From positions 1-64,000 of the forward strand of contig JAEYTO010000007.1 of assembly GCA_023433925.1 (NCBI GenBank): a DNA stretch of 64,000 nucleotides, read 5' to 3'. This document shows, in pieces, positions 7,178 to 15,801 of this stretch (position 1 is the first letter of the stretch; every line of letters begins with the position of its first letter). A program made the translations under genes and the position numbers. The DNA is from Pseudomonadota bacterium. Lineage in GTDB: Bacteria > Desulfobacterota > Desulfovibrionia > Desulfovibrionales > Desulfovibrionaceae. Below the pieces are notes generated by a model. It had not been told where the DNA came from. It saw nothing but the letters and a program-made list of their open reading frames with translations, and did not search any database.

Positions 7178-7831
7178 TTAGTTATCAATAATATTATGCG
7201 GCAGAGGCTCTTTCACGCTTGTATTTTTAGAAAGAAATACCTCGAAATGATTTCTAATCTCCGTTTCGCTTTCAGGAATACCAATCCGTGATAAGAAATT
7301 GCAATACCTTTGTGAGAGAAACTCACGATATAGATACGGTAGTGAGGCTGTATACATTTTTGGCTGTATATTCTTGTAAAAAAATTCGGTTGGTATTGTG
7401 ATTATATGCTTAAAATCAATTACCATCTCTGGAATATTTAAATCTAAGTCCTTCTCAAGGTAATGATATCTATCATTCTTATTCTTAATTATGACAGACC
7501 ATCTTTCCCTATTAATCTTATCCATTTTGTATTCTAAGGACTGAAGATGATCACCTGATCTTAGCTGTTCGGCTAAGTATGCTGGCGCAATTATGATAGA
7601 CGGCAGCAACTTATCATGAGAAATAATCTTCTCGCAGGTACGTACCTTATAATCTTGCTCTAAGTCACACTCTTGAGAGAGAATAACGCAATAGTTATAC
7701 TGGATAGATTCTAGCTCTGGATATTCACCACCCTCCTCATCATTGTTAACTTTGTATGGAATATAATACTCAACGTTAGAGTAAATATCTCCTTGGCACG
7801 GCCGGATTGGATTTGGATTTTTTAAATACAT
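7178..7831 (-). CDS. Hypothetical protein with SQECD motif, third gene of AT-rich cassette
   Basis: This 217-residue protein is unlike its chromosomal neighbours in codon use (many AT-ending codons). The N-terminus RPCQGDIYSNVEYYIPY leads into a hydrophobic strand and the motif VILSQECDLEQD at about residues 50-61. A Cys/Asp-containing SQxCD motif of this kind occurs in uncharacterised proteins of mobile cassettes and may be catalytic or metal-binding. That is inference. No membrane span or known domain was recognised. It starts 2 bp after the 83-aa gene, so the three genes are one operon. Confidence 0.75.
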   Translation of the reverse strand: MYLKNPNPIRPCQGDIYSNVEYYIPYKVNNDEEGGEYPELESIQYNYCVILSQECDLEQDYKVRTCEKIISHDKLLPSIIIAPAYLAEQLRSGDHLQSLEYKMDKINRERWSVIIKNKNDRYHYLEKDLDLNIPEMVIDFKHIITIPTEFFYKNIQPKMYTASLPYLYREFLSQRYCNFLSRIGIPESETEIRNHFEVFLSKNTSVKEPLPHNIIDN

Positions 7832-7833
7832 TT

Positions 7834-8085
7834 TTAGGAAATTTTTTTAAAGATAAATCTATTCCTTCTAACTTTTGTCTCTCCGTATTTGGCAGAAACT
7901 TGATCAAACAAGTTTAATTTTTTAAATATAGGCTCATCTGGTTTATCAGATTTAGTTGAGTATCTTTCTGTTGACATAGAAAAGCTTACAACAGACCCCC
8001 TCTCTGCAGTTTCCACTCTTGAGGCAACATGCTCTGAGTGACAATCAAAATACGTGTTTTCGCAAAGTTCCTTATCATACTTCAT
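7834..8085 (-). CDS. Hypothetical 83-aa protein, middle gene of AT-rich cassette
   Basis: This small basic protein has two cysteines near the N-terminus, no recognisable fold and a lysine/arginine-rich C-terminus (KVRRNRFIFKK). Its ATG overlaps the stop of the TIGR04255-type gene (ATGA), and the next gene begins 2 bp after its stop. Translational coupling is therefore likely. The tight packing supports a real gene despite the lack of homology. Confidence 0.7.
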   Translation of the reverse strand: MKYDKELCENTYFDCHSEHVASRVETAERGSVVSFSMSTERYSTKSDKPDEPIFKKLNLFDQVSAKYGETKVRRNRFIFKKIS

Positions 8086-8816
8086 GATAGCTTCCCCATC
8101 TCGGTTCTAAGACTATCTCCAATACTACTCTCAAATAGATCTTCGATGTATTTGTTAAACCTTTTTAGACAAGGCAACGTAGAGTCTACATCTCTCTCAT
8201 CACTATTGATGCAGTCAAAATCAAGGACAAATTCTTTCTTCGTAATGCTATTAGGATACTGAGTATTAAATATTCCATGTTGAAATATAACAAGAGCATC
8301 ATCAACTTTTATGTGCATCTGCGTCATCGCTCTGTAAACACTATCTTGAGGTTTTGGCATGAAACTCAAGAAAGAGTAGAGCGTAGGATTAATATAGCCG
8401 GTCCATTCGAAGGGATTTCCTGACAAACTAATTTGATTTATATATCGAAGGCCAATCCGCTTAATTATATCTGGTTTGTAAACTCTGTTAAACACATCGA
8501 AGACGGGTTCAAGCTGGGCAAATAGTTCCTTGGAATCGGAATAAGAAGTAAACTCAAGCGCAAGATAATTAAAACACAAACTAACTGATCTTTTATTATC
8601 TTTTGAAATAAATTTCCAAACTGTAGGCGCCTGATTTGAAGTCGCTCCTGTTGGCCCTATGGACAACTCTACACCATCTACTCTCTCAAGCCTTGGGAAG
8701 TTACTTCTTATCGCATCCTGAAAATCTACAGGCTCAGTGCTCTTAATGGAGAGTATTGGATTAAAATCAACCCTTGCTATAACATTCGTAAGAAAATTCT
8801 TTTTGTACGTGGGCAA
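8082..8816 (-). CDS. TIGR04255-type protein, first gene of AT-rich cassette
   Basis: The 244-residue protein has the features I associate with the sporadically distributed TIGR04255 family: the central IKRIGLRYINQISL segment (about residues 122-135), an N-terminal strand with VIARVDFNPI and a helix pair with FDVFNRVYKPD. No function is established. The start is TTG at 8816, eight bases after an AGGAGG site; no ATG fits as well. Its low GC, operon with two small unknowns and tRNA-proximal position suggest a horizontally acquired module, possibly for defence. That role is speculative. Confidence 0.75.
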   Translation of the reverse strand: MPTYKKNFLTNVIARVDFNPILSIKSTEPVDFQDAIRSNFPRLERVDGVELSIGPTGATSNQAPTVWKFISKDNKRSVSLCFNYLALEFTSYSDSKELFAQLEPVFDVFNRVYKPDIIKRIGLRYINQISLSGNPFEWTGYINPTLYSFLSFMPKPQDSVYRAMTQMHIKVDDALVIFQHGIFNTQYPNSITKKEFVLDFDCINSDERDVDSTLPCLKRFNKYIEDLFESSIGDSLRTEMGKLS

Positions 8817-8876
8817 ACCAATTCCCTCCTAATATGCCAAATCCAAGTGTAAACCATGTAACACCTGGGCAGAAAT

Positions 8877-8928
8877 GCGCAAATCGATTTTTTTTGGTAA
8901 AATTAACAAACCAAAAAATAGCGCAAAT
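8877..8928 (-). promoter_or_regulatory. Operator-like repeat block upstream of the AT-rich operon
   Basis: Two direct repeats of GCGCAAAT (8877-8884 and 8921-8928) enclose the inverted repeat TTTTTTGGT/ACCAAAAAA (8890-8898 and 8910-8918). The block is 60-110 bp upstream of the TTG start of the TIGR04255-type gene. The arrangement looks like a regulator-binding site, but no regulator gene is linked. Confidence 0.4.
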
Positions 8929-9060
8929 TCTATGACGAATCAAGTTGTTCGCCAGTTGGCCAAGCCCGCGTGTTTTCCATCGTAAGGGTGATCGCAACAC
9001 GTTTCAAACTTCTAAAATGTGTGCGTGACCTGAGACGAAGATTTAGTCAGAAGGCAATGG

Positions 9061-9086
9061 AAAAGGCCGCTCTTTCGAGCGGCCTT
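9061..9086 (-). terminator. Rho-independent terminator of tRNA-Ala
   Basis: AAAGGCCGCTC and GAGCGGCCTTT form a perfect 11-bp stem with a 4-base loop. Read on the minus strand it is followed by TTTTCC, about 15 bases beyond the tRNA 3' end. Confidence 0.85.
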
Positions 9087-9100
9087 TCTTGCTTCCTATC

Positions 9101-9177
<77 letters not shown>

Positions 9178-9195
9178 ACGCCGTTGGAGGAGGTG

Positions 9196-9223
9196 AAAAT
9201 AGCCAAAAGCGCCGGATTGTCAA
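9196..9223 (-). promoter_or_regulatory. Sigma-70 promoter of tRNA-Ala
   Basis: On the minus strand a TTGACA box (9223-9218) is followed after 16 bases by TATTTT (9201-9196). This puts the transcription start about 10 bases before the tRNA 5' end. Confidence 0.75.
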
Positions 9224-9344
9224 CCCGGAAAATAACCCTGCCGAAAAAAACCGCCCCGCCCGGCCCATCCCGCCGTTCCCCGCGTTGCCTAGCGCCGCGT
9301 CTTGGCCTACAAGGGTGCATGATCGGAACGCTTTCGAGGGCAAC

Positions 9345-10343
9345 ATGCTCGGCATCCTGACCCGCATCCTGGGCAAGCTCCTGTGGGTGGCCGTGGTCTT
9401 CTTCGGCATCACGGTCATCAGCTTCTGGGTCATCCACCTGGCCCCCGGCTCGCCCACGGACCTCCAGACGACCATGAACCCCGAGGTCTCGGCCGAGTCG
9501 CGCCGCAGGCTGGAGGAGCTGTACGGCCTCGACAAGCCGCTGCACGTCCAGTACGTGACCTGGGTCTCGCGCCTGGCGACCTTCGACTTCGGCCGCTCCA
9601 TGTCCGGCGACCACCGGCCCGTGTGGGACAAGATCAAGGAGCGGCTGCCGCTGACCTTCGGCATGAACATGCTGTCCCTCGTGCTGACCCTGGCCATCAC
9701 CATCCCCATCGGCGTGGCCTCGGCCTACTGGCAGGGCGGCCTGTTCGACCGGGCCATGACGGTCTTCGTCTTCCTGGGCTTCGCCATGCCCGGCTTCTGG
9801 CTGGCGCTATTGCTCATGCTCTGGCTCGGCGTGCATTGGCAGCTCCTGCCCATATCGGGCCTGACCAGCCTGGACTTCGCCTACATGACGACCTGGGAGC
9901 AGATCATGGACCTGGCCGCGCACCTGGCCATGCCCATCTTCATCTACACCTTCGGCAGCCTGGCCGGCATGTCGCGCTTCATGCGCGCGAGCATGCTGGA
10001 GGTCCTGCGCCAGGACTACATCCTCACGGCCAGGGCCAAGGGCCTGCCCGCGCGCACCGTGGTCTTCAAGCACGCCCTGCGCAACGCACTCCTGCCGGTC
10101 ATCACCATCCTGGGCCTGTCCATACCGGGCCTCATCGGCGGCAGCGTCATCATCGAGTCCATCTTCGCCCTGCCTGGCCTGGGGCAGCTCTTCTACCAGG
10201 GCGTCATGGCCCGCGACTACCCGCTCATCATGGGCAACCTCGTGCTCGGCGCGGTGCTGACGCTGGCCGGCAACCTGCTGGCCGACCTGGCATATGGCCT
10301 GGCCGACCCGCGCATCCGCTCCGGAGGCGGCCGTGCCGGATAA
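9345..10343 (+). CDS. Peptide/nickel-type ABC transporter permease (DppB family)
   Basis: This 332-residue permease has about six membrane spans. It begins with the typical ILTRILGKLLWVAVVFFGIT and HLAPGSP, and carries the EAA coupling loop ARAKGLPARTVVFKHALRNA at about residue 230, which contacts the ATPase. DppB-type subunits import oligopeptides, dipeptides or nickel. The ATG at 9345 follows GAGGG. It overlaps the DppC-type gene by 11 bp. No binding protein or ATPase gene lies next to it, so the substrate is unknown. Confidence 0.9.
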   Translation: MLGILTRILGKLLWVAVVFFGITVISFWVIHLAPGSPTDLQTTMNPEVSAESRRRLEELYGLDKPLHVQYVTWVSRLATFDFGRSMSGDHRPVWDKIKERLPLTFGMNMLSLVLTLAITIPIGVASAYWQGGLFDRAMTVFVFLGFAMPGFWLALLLMLWLGVHWQLLPISGLTSLDFAYMTTWEQIMDLAAHLAMPIFIYTFGSLAGMSRFMRASMLEVLRQDYILTARAKGLPARTVVFKHALRNALLPVITILGLSIPGLIGGSVIIESIFALPGLGQLFYQGVMARDYPLIMGNLVLGAVLTLAGNLLADLAYGLADPRIRSGGGRAG

Positions 10344-11205
10344 CATCGCCACGGAGTTCGCCTTCCGCAAGCCCGCGCGCGCAGGCTACCTCTTCTCGCG
10401 CTACGGCATGTTCGTCACGGGCGCGCTCATCGTGGGCGTCATGTCCGTCGCCGCGATCCTGGCGCCCTGGCTCGCGCCGTACGACCCCGCGCTGCTCGAC
10501 GTGGACTCCATCCTCCTGCCGCCGCTCTCGGCCGGCCATGTCCTGGGCACCGACTGCCTGGGCCGCGACGTGCTCTCGCGCATGCTCTGGGGCGGCCGCA
10601 TCTCCCTGTGGGTCGGCTTCGTGGCCGTGGGCCTGTCCATGGCCATCGGCCTCGTGCTCGGGCTCATCGCCGGCTACCGGGGCGGCCTGACCGACGAGAT
10701 CGTCATGCGCGGCGTGGACGTCATGCTCTGCTTCCCGTCCTTCTTCCTCATCCTGGCGGTCATCGCCTTCCTGGAGCCGAGCCTGTTCAACATCATGGTC
10801 GTCATCGGCCTGACCTCCTGGATGGGCGTGGCCCGCCTCGTGCGCGCCGAGACCCTGAGCCTCAAGCGCCGCGACTATGTGCAGGCCGCGCGCGTGGCCG
10901 GGGCCGGGCCGCTGCGCATCCTGTTCATCCACATCCTGCCCAACGCCCTCGCGCCCGTGCTCGTGTCCGCCACCCTGGGCGTGGCCGGGGCCATCCTCGT
11001 GGAGTCGTCGCTGTCCTTCCTGGGCCTGGGCGTGCAGCCGCCCACCCCGAGCTGGGGCAACATGCTCATGGAAGGCAAGGAGGTCCTGGAGATCGCGCCC
11101 TGGCTGTCCATCCTGCCCGGCCTGGCCATTCTCGTCACGGTGCTCGGCTACAACCTCCTGGGCGAGTCCCTGCGCGACCTGCTCGACCCGCGCCTGCGCC
11201 GGTAG
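10333..11205 (+). CDS. Peptide/nickel-type ABC transporter permease (DppC family)
   Basis: This 290-residue partner permease has LAPYDPALLDVDSILLPP and GTDCLGRDVLSRMLWGGR, both characteristic of DppC/OppC proteins. The EAA loop AARVAGAGPLRILFIHILPNA lies at about residue 185. A GTG start at 10333 with GGAGG 5 bp upstream fits best and overlaps the end of the DppB-type gene. The pair forms a heterodimeric channel. ATPase and binding-protein genes must be elsewhere. Confidence 0.9.
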   Translation: MPDNIATEFAFRKPARAGYLFSRYGMFVTGALIVGVMSVAAILAPWLAPYDPALLDVDSILLPPLSAGHVLGTDCLGRDVLSRMLWGGRISLWVGFVAVGLSMAIGLVLGLIAGYRGGLTDEIVMRGVDVMLCFPSFFLILAVIAFLEPSLFNIMVVIGLTSWMGVARLVRAETLSLKRRDYVQAARVAGAGPLRILFIHILPNALAPVLVSATLGVAGAILVESSLSFLGLGVQPPTPSWGNMLMEGKEVLEIAPWLSILPGLAILVTVLGYNLLGESLRDLLDPRLRR

Positions 11206-11264
11206 GTTGCCCGCGCCCGGCGCTTCTGGTAAGCGTGCGCTGCCCAATCGGGGACGTCGCCCGA

Positions 11265-11330
11265 GCCCCTGTCAGGGGCGCTGCCCCTGGACCCCGCCAA
11301 GGGCCACGGGCCCTTGGAACCCGTGTTTCG
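11265..11330 (-). repeat. Dispersed hairpin repeat copy (reverse orientation)
   Basis: Read on the minus strand it shows GGTTCCAAGGGCCC, CCCTTGGCGGGGTCC and a short second hairpin GGGGCAGCGCCCC. It fills most of the 355-bp gap between the permease pair and ychF. Just left of it, GGGGACGTCGCCCGAG (about 11249-11264) resembles part of the ~79-nt module found elsewhere in this family. Confidence 0.55.
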
Positions 11331-11385
11331 GCGCGGTCGCGTCCCTCGAAGACTCGGGCCACGCCCGCGCCGGGAGTCTGGGGTC

Positions 11386-11414
11386 TTGGGCCGCCGGGCG
11401 TTTTGTGGTATAAG
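11386..11414 (+). promoter_or_regulatory. Sigma-70 promoter candidate for ychF
   Basis: TTGGGC (11386-11391) and TATAAG (11409-11414) are separated by 17 bases. They lie about 150 bp upstream of the ychF start codon. Confidence 0.5.
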
Positions 11415-11560
11415 AGATCACGGGCGAGGTTGTTTCCCCACCGGAACGCACCTCGCTCGATTCCTTTTTGACGAAACGAAGCCAATCGCCCGCCAGCCTT
11501 AGAGCCCCAAGGGACAACGGCTCGGCGGCATCCTGTTTTTCCATATCAAGGAGACTCACC

Positions 11561-12658
11561 ATGGCCCTGTCCATAGGCATCGTCGGCCTGCCCAACGTGG
11601 GCAAGTCCACGCTCTTCAACGCGCTGACCAAGGCCCAGAACGCCGAGTGCGCCAACTACCCCTTCTGCACCATCGAGCCCAACAAGGCCGTGGTGCCCGT
11701 GCCCGACGAGCGGCTCAACGTAATCGCCAAGCTGGTCAAGCCGCAGAAGGTCGTGCATACCACCGTGGACTTCGTGGACATCGCCGGCCTGGTCAAGGGC
11801 GCGAGCAAAGGCGAGGGGCTTGGCAACAAGTTCCTGGCCAACATCCGCGAGTGCCAGGCCATCCTGCACGTGGTGCGCTGCTTCGAGGGCGACGTGGTGC
11901 ACGTGGACGGCAGTGTGGACCCCCTGCGTGACATCGAGACCATCGACACAGAGCTGATCCTGGCCGACTTGCAGATCGTGGAGAACAAGGCCGATCGGCT
12001 GTCCAAGCAGCTCAAGGGCGACAAGAAGCTCCAGGCGACGCTGGACGCGGCCAAGGCCCTGGCCGAGCACCTGGGCAAGGGCGAGCCGGCCGCGACCTTC
12101 GCGGGCCGCGACAGCGACGCGGCCAAGGCGCTCTTCAAGGAAATGGGCCTCATCACGGCCAAGAACGTCATCTACTGCTGCAACGTGGACGAGCAGGCCC
12201 TGGCCGAGGACAACGCGCACGTGACACGCGTGCGCGAGCTGGCCGCCAAGCGCGGCGCGCCCGTGGTCAAGATCTCGGCCAAGGTCGAGGAGGAGCTGGT
12301 GGGCATGTCCGACGAGGAGTACCTGGAGTTCCTCACGTCGTTCGGCGTGAAGGAGTCAGGCCTGGCCCAGGTCATCCGCACGGGCTACGCCTCCCTGGGC
12401 CTCATCAGCTTCTTCACGGCCGGCGAGAAGGAGGTCCGGGCCTGGACCGTGCTCCAGGGCTGGAAGGCGCCCCAGGCCGCGGGCGTCATCCACACGGACT
12501 TCGAGCGCGGCTTCATCCGCGCCGAGGTCATCGCCTACAAGGACTACGTGGCCTGCGGCACCGAGGCCGCCTGCCGCTCCAAGGGCCTGCTGCGCGTGGA
12601 GGGCAAGGAGTACGAGGTCAAGGACGGCGACGTCATGCATTTTCTCTTCAATGTCTAG
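11561..12658 (+). CDS. ychF: Redox-regulated ATPase YchF (Obg-related P-loop protein)
   Basis: This 365-residue protein has the complete YchF pattern: P-loop GLPNVGKST (about residue 8), switch DFVDIAGLVKGAS, the altered G4 motif NVDE that favours ATP over GTP, a coiled-coil insertion (about 125-200) and the C-terminal TGS domain with AWTVLQGWKAPQAAGVIH. YchF associates with ribosomes and stress responses. The ATG at 11561 follows AAGGAG. Length matches the family norm of ~363. Confidence 0.96.
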   Translation: MALSIGIVGLPNVGKSTLFNALTKAQNAECANYPFCTIEPNKAVVPVPDERLNVIAKLVKPQKVVHTTVDFVDIAGLVKGASKGEGLGNKFLANIRECQAILHVVRCFEGDVVHVDGSVDPLRDIETIDTELILADLQIVENKADRLSKQLKGDKKLQATLDAAKALAEHLGKGEPAATFAGRDSDAAKALFKEMGLITAKNVIYCCNVDEQALAEDNAHVTRVRELAAKRGAPVVKISAKVEEELVGMSDEEYLEFLTSFGVKESGLAQVIRTGYASLGLISFFTAGEKEVRAWTVLQGWKAPQAAGVIHTDFERGFIRAEVIAYKDYVACGTEAACRSKGLLRVEGKEYEVKDGDVMHFLFNV

Positions 12659-12661
12659 CGC

Positions 12662-12707
12662 TTGCAGGGGGCGGCGAGAAAATGTCTGTAGTCGTCGCCC
12701 CTTGCAA
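12662..12707 (+). terminator. Probable terminator after ychF
   Basis: A 16-bp stem with two mismatches (TTGCAGGGGGCGGCGA and TCGTCGCCCCTTGCAA) and a 14-base loop begins 3 bases after the ychF stop. No clear T-run follows, so a processing or stability role is also possible. Confidence 0.55.
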
Positions 12708-13504
12708 CTGCAAAATTCGTCTAGAAAAAGCGCACCGGGGGCTTTACAGGGAACCGGGCGCAGGTGTACAAGGGAATCAATGCATCGGGATGGTCCCGTC
12801 GCAGATCGGAGTCACTGCAACGGAGGGTAGTCAGAGTTAAGCCATCTACCCATCATACCTGGCAATTGAGTGCCACTCCAAGATTCGCCCGTGCGCGATA
12901 AGGTTCCCGGCAGCCAGCCAATGGGAATCAGCCGCTTCAGCGGTACTACGCGCCCACGGCGAATCTTTTTTAGCCCCGCCTCCTTCTTCCCTGCCCTCCC
13001 TCGACCATCGGATCACAACGCCATTCTCGCGCAACCGCCGGCCCGGTCTGGTCTGGATCGGCGCGGATTCAAAATTCGTGCGCGGCATCAAATCGCTTTG
13101 GAGCAGTCCACAAAGGTGCGGGTTCCAAGGGCCGTCTTGTCGAGAGCAGGCCTTGACGGGTGGAGTCCGGGAGGAGCAAAGCCCTTCCCGGTGCAAACCG
13201 CTTTGGTTGCCGTGCGCCATGCGCCCGAGCGTCGCTCTCCTGTGCGCGACTGCTCCGGCCCGGCGGCCTTGGGCGGGTCAGGATGCCTGAACCGGGGAGA
13301 TTCAGTCCGGGGGCATTTTTTGTTATGTCCGTTCGCGCTGAGCTCATGAAAACCTGATCCGGACAGCCAGCGGCGCAGGGCCGGTATTCTTGGCGGGTGC
13401 GGCTGGGCCGGGACTATTTCGGCCGGCGCGCGTTCCGCCGGCGGACGGCGCAAGGGCGACCGCCCACGACCGCATCGGCACGCCGGCCCGGCACGAGACA
13501 GCAC
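12708..13504. repeat. Long gene-free region containing a hairpin repeat (13116-13190)
   Basis: I see no supported gene in these ~800 bases; ORFs here are shadows on both strands. Bases 13116-13190 hold a repeat copy with GGTTCCAAGGGCC, GGCCTTGACGGGTGG and the second hairpin GGGAGGAGCAAAGCCCTTCCC-like. The rest is unremarkable GC-rich DNA leading to the sensor kinase. Confidence 0.5.
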
Positions 13505-15343
13505 ATGGAAAACCCCTTCGCCCCATACGGCGTCCTGGGGCTCCCGCCCCAGTGGCAGGCCCTGCTCGACGCCAACCCGCTTGCCGTGTTCGTCTGGCGG
13601 CGCTCGGAGCGGGGCATCGTCCTCATCGGCTGCAACGGCGCGGCGCAGCGCCTGACCGGCGGCCAGGCCGCGGAGCACTTCGGCTGCCTGGCCGAGGAGG
13701 TCTACCCTGACCGGCCGGAGCTCGTGCGGGATCTGCGCAACTGCCTCCAGTGGCGCTCGGGCTTCGAGCGCGAGGCCGAGCACGTCCTGCGCGGCCGCAA
13801 GGGCCTGGAGGTCCTGCTCCAGTACGCCTTTGTGGAGCCGGGCTACGTCCTGGTGCACGTGCGCGACCACACGCCTTTGGCGCGCTCGGAGCGCAGGCTG
13901 CGCCGCAGCCGGCATCGGCTGCAGGCCGTGTTCGACAACGCGGCCATCGGCATCGGCCTGTTCGACGCCCGCGGCCGTCTGGTGCGTTTCAACCAGAAGC
14001 TGCGGCGCATGCTCGGCTACTCGGCCAAGGAGCTCTGGGGCATGAGCCACCTGGAGTTCACGCATCCCGACGACCTGGAGGTCAGCCGGATGCGCATGGA
14101 GGGCATGGCCGCCGGCGAGATCGAGTCCTATCGCCTGGAGAAGCGCTACGTGCGCAAGGACGGGAGCGTGTTCTGGGGCGACCTCTCGGTGACGCCCATT
14201 CACCGGGCCGACGGCGGCCTGGAGTCCATCCTCGGCCTCATCGTGGACATCACGGCGGGCAAGGCCGCCGAGGCCGAGCTCAGGGAGAGCGAGGCAAGGC
14301 TCAGGGCCGTATTCGAGCACGCGGGCACGGGCATCGTGGTCCTGGACTTCCAGGGCTCCATCCAGAGCGCCAATCCGGCCTTCTGCCGCATGGTCGGCTT
14401 TCCCGGCGAGGAGCTGCGCGGCAGGCGCTTTCAGGACCTGGCGCACATGGAGGATATCGGATCGGCCAGGGGCAGGTCCTCCGGGCGCGCGCAGGCCGTG
14501 GACGAGTGCCAGGGCGAGCTGCGCCTGCGCAGCCTCGACGGGCGAGTCCTGTGGGCCGAACTCACCGCGACCTTCCTGCGCGACGGCCAGGGCCGGCCCA
14601 AGGCCCTGATCTGCCTGGTGGACGACATCAGCGCGCGCAGGCAGGCCCAGGAGTTGCGCGAGGACGTGGAGCGCATCACGCGCCACGACCTCAAGGCCCC
14701 GCTCAACGCCATGATCTACATCCCGCGCATGCTGCGCAGGGAGAGCCTGACTCCGCGCCAGCACGAGCTGACGGCCATGGTCGAGTCCTCGGCCTACAGG
14801 ATGCTGGCCATGATCAACCGCTCCCTGGACCTGTATAAGATGGAGCAGGGCACGTATCTGCTGCGGGCCGAGGACATGGACCTTTTGTCGGTGCTGCGCC
14901 GAGTGCTTACGGAGCTGCGCGAGCGCATCGAGAGCAAGGGGCTCGCGGTGGAGGTTCGCGTGGACGGCTGCCCCCCGCGAGAGAACGGCAGCTTCCCCAT
15001 GCGCGGCGACGCGCTGCTCTGCCACGGCATGCTCGCCAACCTGATCACCAACGCCTTGGAGGCCTCGCCCAAGGGCGGGCCGCTCGGCCTGGCCATCGAG
15101 AGCCTGGCCGGCGAGGAGGTCTCCATCGCCATCCACAATCTCGGCACGGTGCCCGAGTCCATCCGCGAACGGTTCTTCGAGAAGTACGTGACCTGCGGCA
15201 AGCCCCACGGCACGGGCCTGGGCACCTACAGCGCCAGGCTCGCCGCCGAGACCCACGGCGGGCGCATCGCCTGCGAGACCTCCGAGGCCGAGGGCACCAC
15301 CGTGCGCGTGCTCCTGCCCAGGTGGGCGGGTCCGGCGGAGTAG
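13505..15343 (+). CDS. PAS-domain sensor histidine kinase
   Basis: This 612-residue protein has no clear membrane span, so it is probably cytosolic. It carries an N-terminal PAS-like region (about residues 20-130), two further PAS/PAC units (about 140-260 and 265-385), and a histidine-kinase domain with phospho-accepting His394 in TRHDLKAPLNA. The ATPase domain has the N-box NLITNALEAS and glycine motif GTGLGTYSARLAAE. The ATG at 13505 is preceded by GAG. No regulator is immediately adjacent; the sigma-54 response regulator at 17549 is a possible partner. Confidence 0.87.
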   Translation: MENPFAPYGVLGLPPQWQALLDANPLAVFVWRRSERGIVLIGCNGAAQRLTGGQAAEHFGCLAEEVYPDRPELVRDLRNCLQWRSGFEREAEHVLRGRKGLEVLLQYAFVEPGYVLVHVRDHTPLARSERRLRRSRHRLQAVFDNAAIGIGLFDARGRLVRFNQKLRRMLGYSAKELWGMSHLEFTHPDDLEVSRMRMEGMAAGEIESYRLEKRYVRKDGSVFWGDLSVTPIHRADGGLESILGLIVDITAGKAAEAELRESEARLRAVFEHAGTGIVVLDFQGSIQSANPAFCRMVGFPGEELRGRRFQDLAHMEDIGSARGRSSGRAQAVDECQGELRLRSLDGRVLWAELTATFLRDGQGRPKALICLVDDISARRQAQELREDVERITRHDLKAPLNAMIYIPRMLRRESLTPRQHELTAMVESSAYRMLAMINRSLDLYKMEQGTYLLRAEDMDLLSVLRRVLTELRERIESKGLAVEVRVDGCPPRENGSFPMRGDALLCHGMLANLITNALEASPKGGPLGLAIESLAGEEVSIAIHNLGTVPESIRERFFEKYVTCGKPHGTGLGTYSARLAAETHGGRIACETSEAEGTTVRVLLPRWAGPAE

Positions 15344-15801
15344 GCCCTGCCCGAGGCCATGGGCCGCCCGGCCGGCTCCCCGTGGGCCGCGCGCATGGCA
15401 TCCGTGGCCTTGAGGCTTCCGTGGCTGGCGCATCCGTCGCCATGGCCGCTTCCGATGGTGTCATGGACAGCCCCGAAGCCCTCATCCACACCGTGGACAG
15501 GCGCACGCAGGCCTGCCCGCCCGCCTTTCCCGCCCGTTGAAGCGCATTCCCGCCCTGACGCATGCCGCGCCGCGAGCATGTTCGCCCCAGTGCATGGACA
15601 CGGCCCTGCGCGTCGGGCGCAATGAGAAAATACCCGCCCGAGAATCCTTGTTTGCATGCCCGGACACATGCAGTCTGCGTAACATGTCCCTTCCCGCCTT
15701 GGCCGTGGGGGCGCAAGGACGAGGCCGCTCGGGGTGGAAGGGATGCCAAGCTGGACTGAAGCGGCTGTTGAACCGGTGTGTCCGGGAGGGGGCGGATTGC
15801 C
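15344..15801. other. Intergenic region without a recognisable gene
   Basis: These 458 bases separate the sensor kinase from the ExeA-like gene. ORFs on both strands lack ribosome sites and resemble no known protein. No convincing promoter or hairpin repeat was found. Confidence 0.4.

Noticed and set aside
6970..7180. Attachment-site duplicate of the tRNA-Ala 3' end bounding the AT-rich cassette
   Set aside because: I looked for the 3' tRNA sequence near the far end of the AT-rich region and did not find it; no integrase gene is present either.
8767..9000. A 77-codon minus-strand frame before the TIGR04255-type gene
   Set aside because: It overlaps the operon start and operator-like repeats, has no ribosome site and resembles nothing known.
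12846..12880. Sigma-54 promoter (TGGCAC...TTGC on the minus strand)
   Set aside because: GG and GC are only 9 bases apart, one short of the required spacing, and no gene follows on that strand.
13088..15433. A 781-codon frame antisense to the PAS kinase
   Set aside because: It is the antisense shadow of a clearly recognised kinase and has a His/Gly/Ala-rich composition with no motifs.
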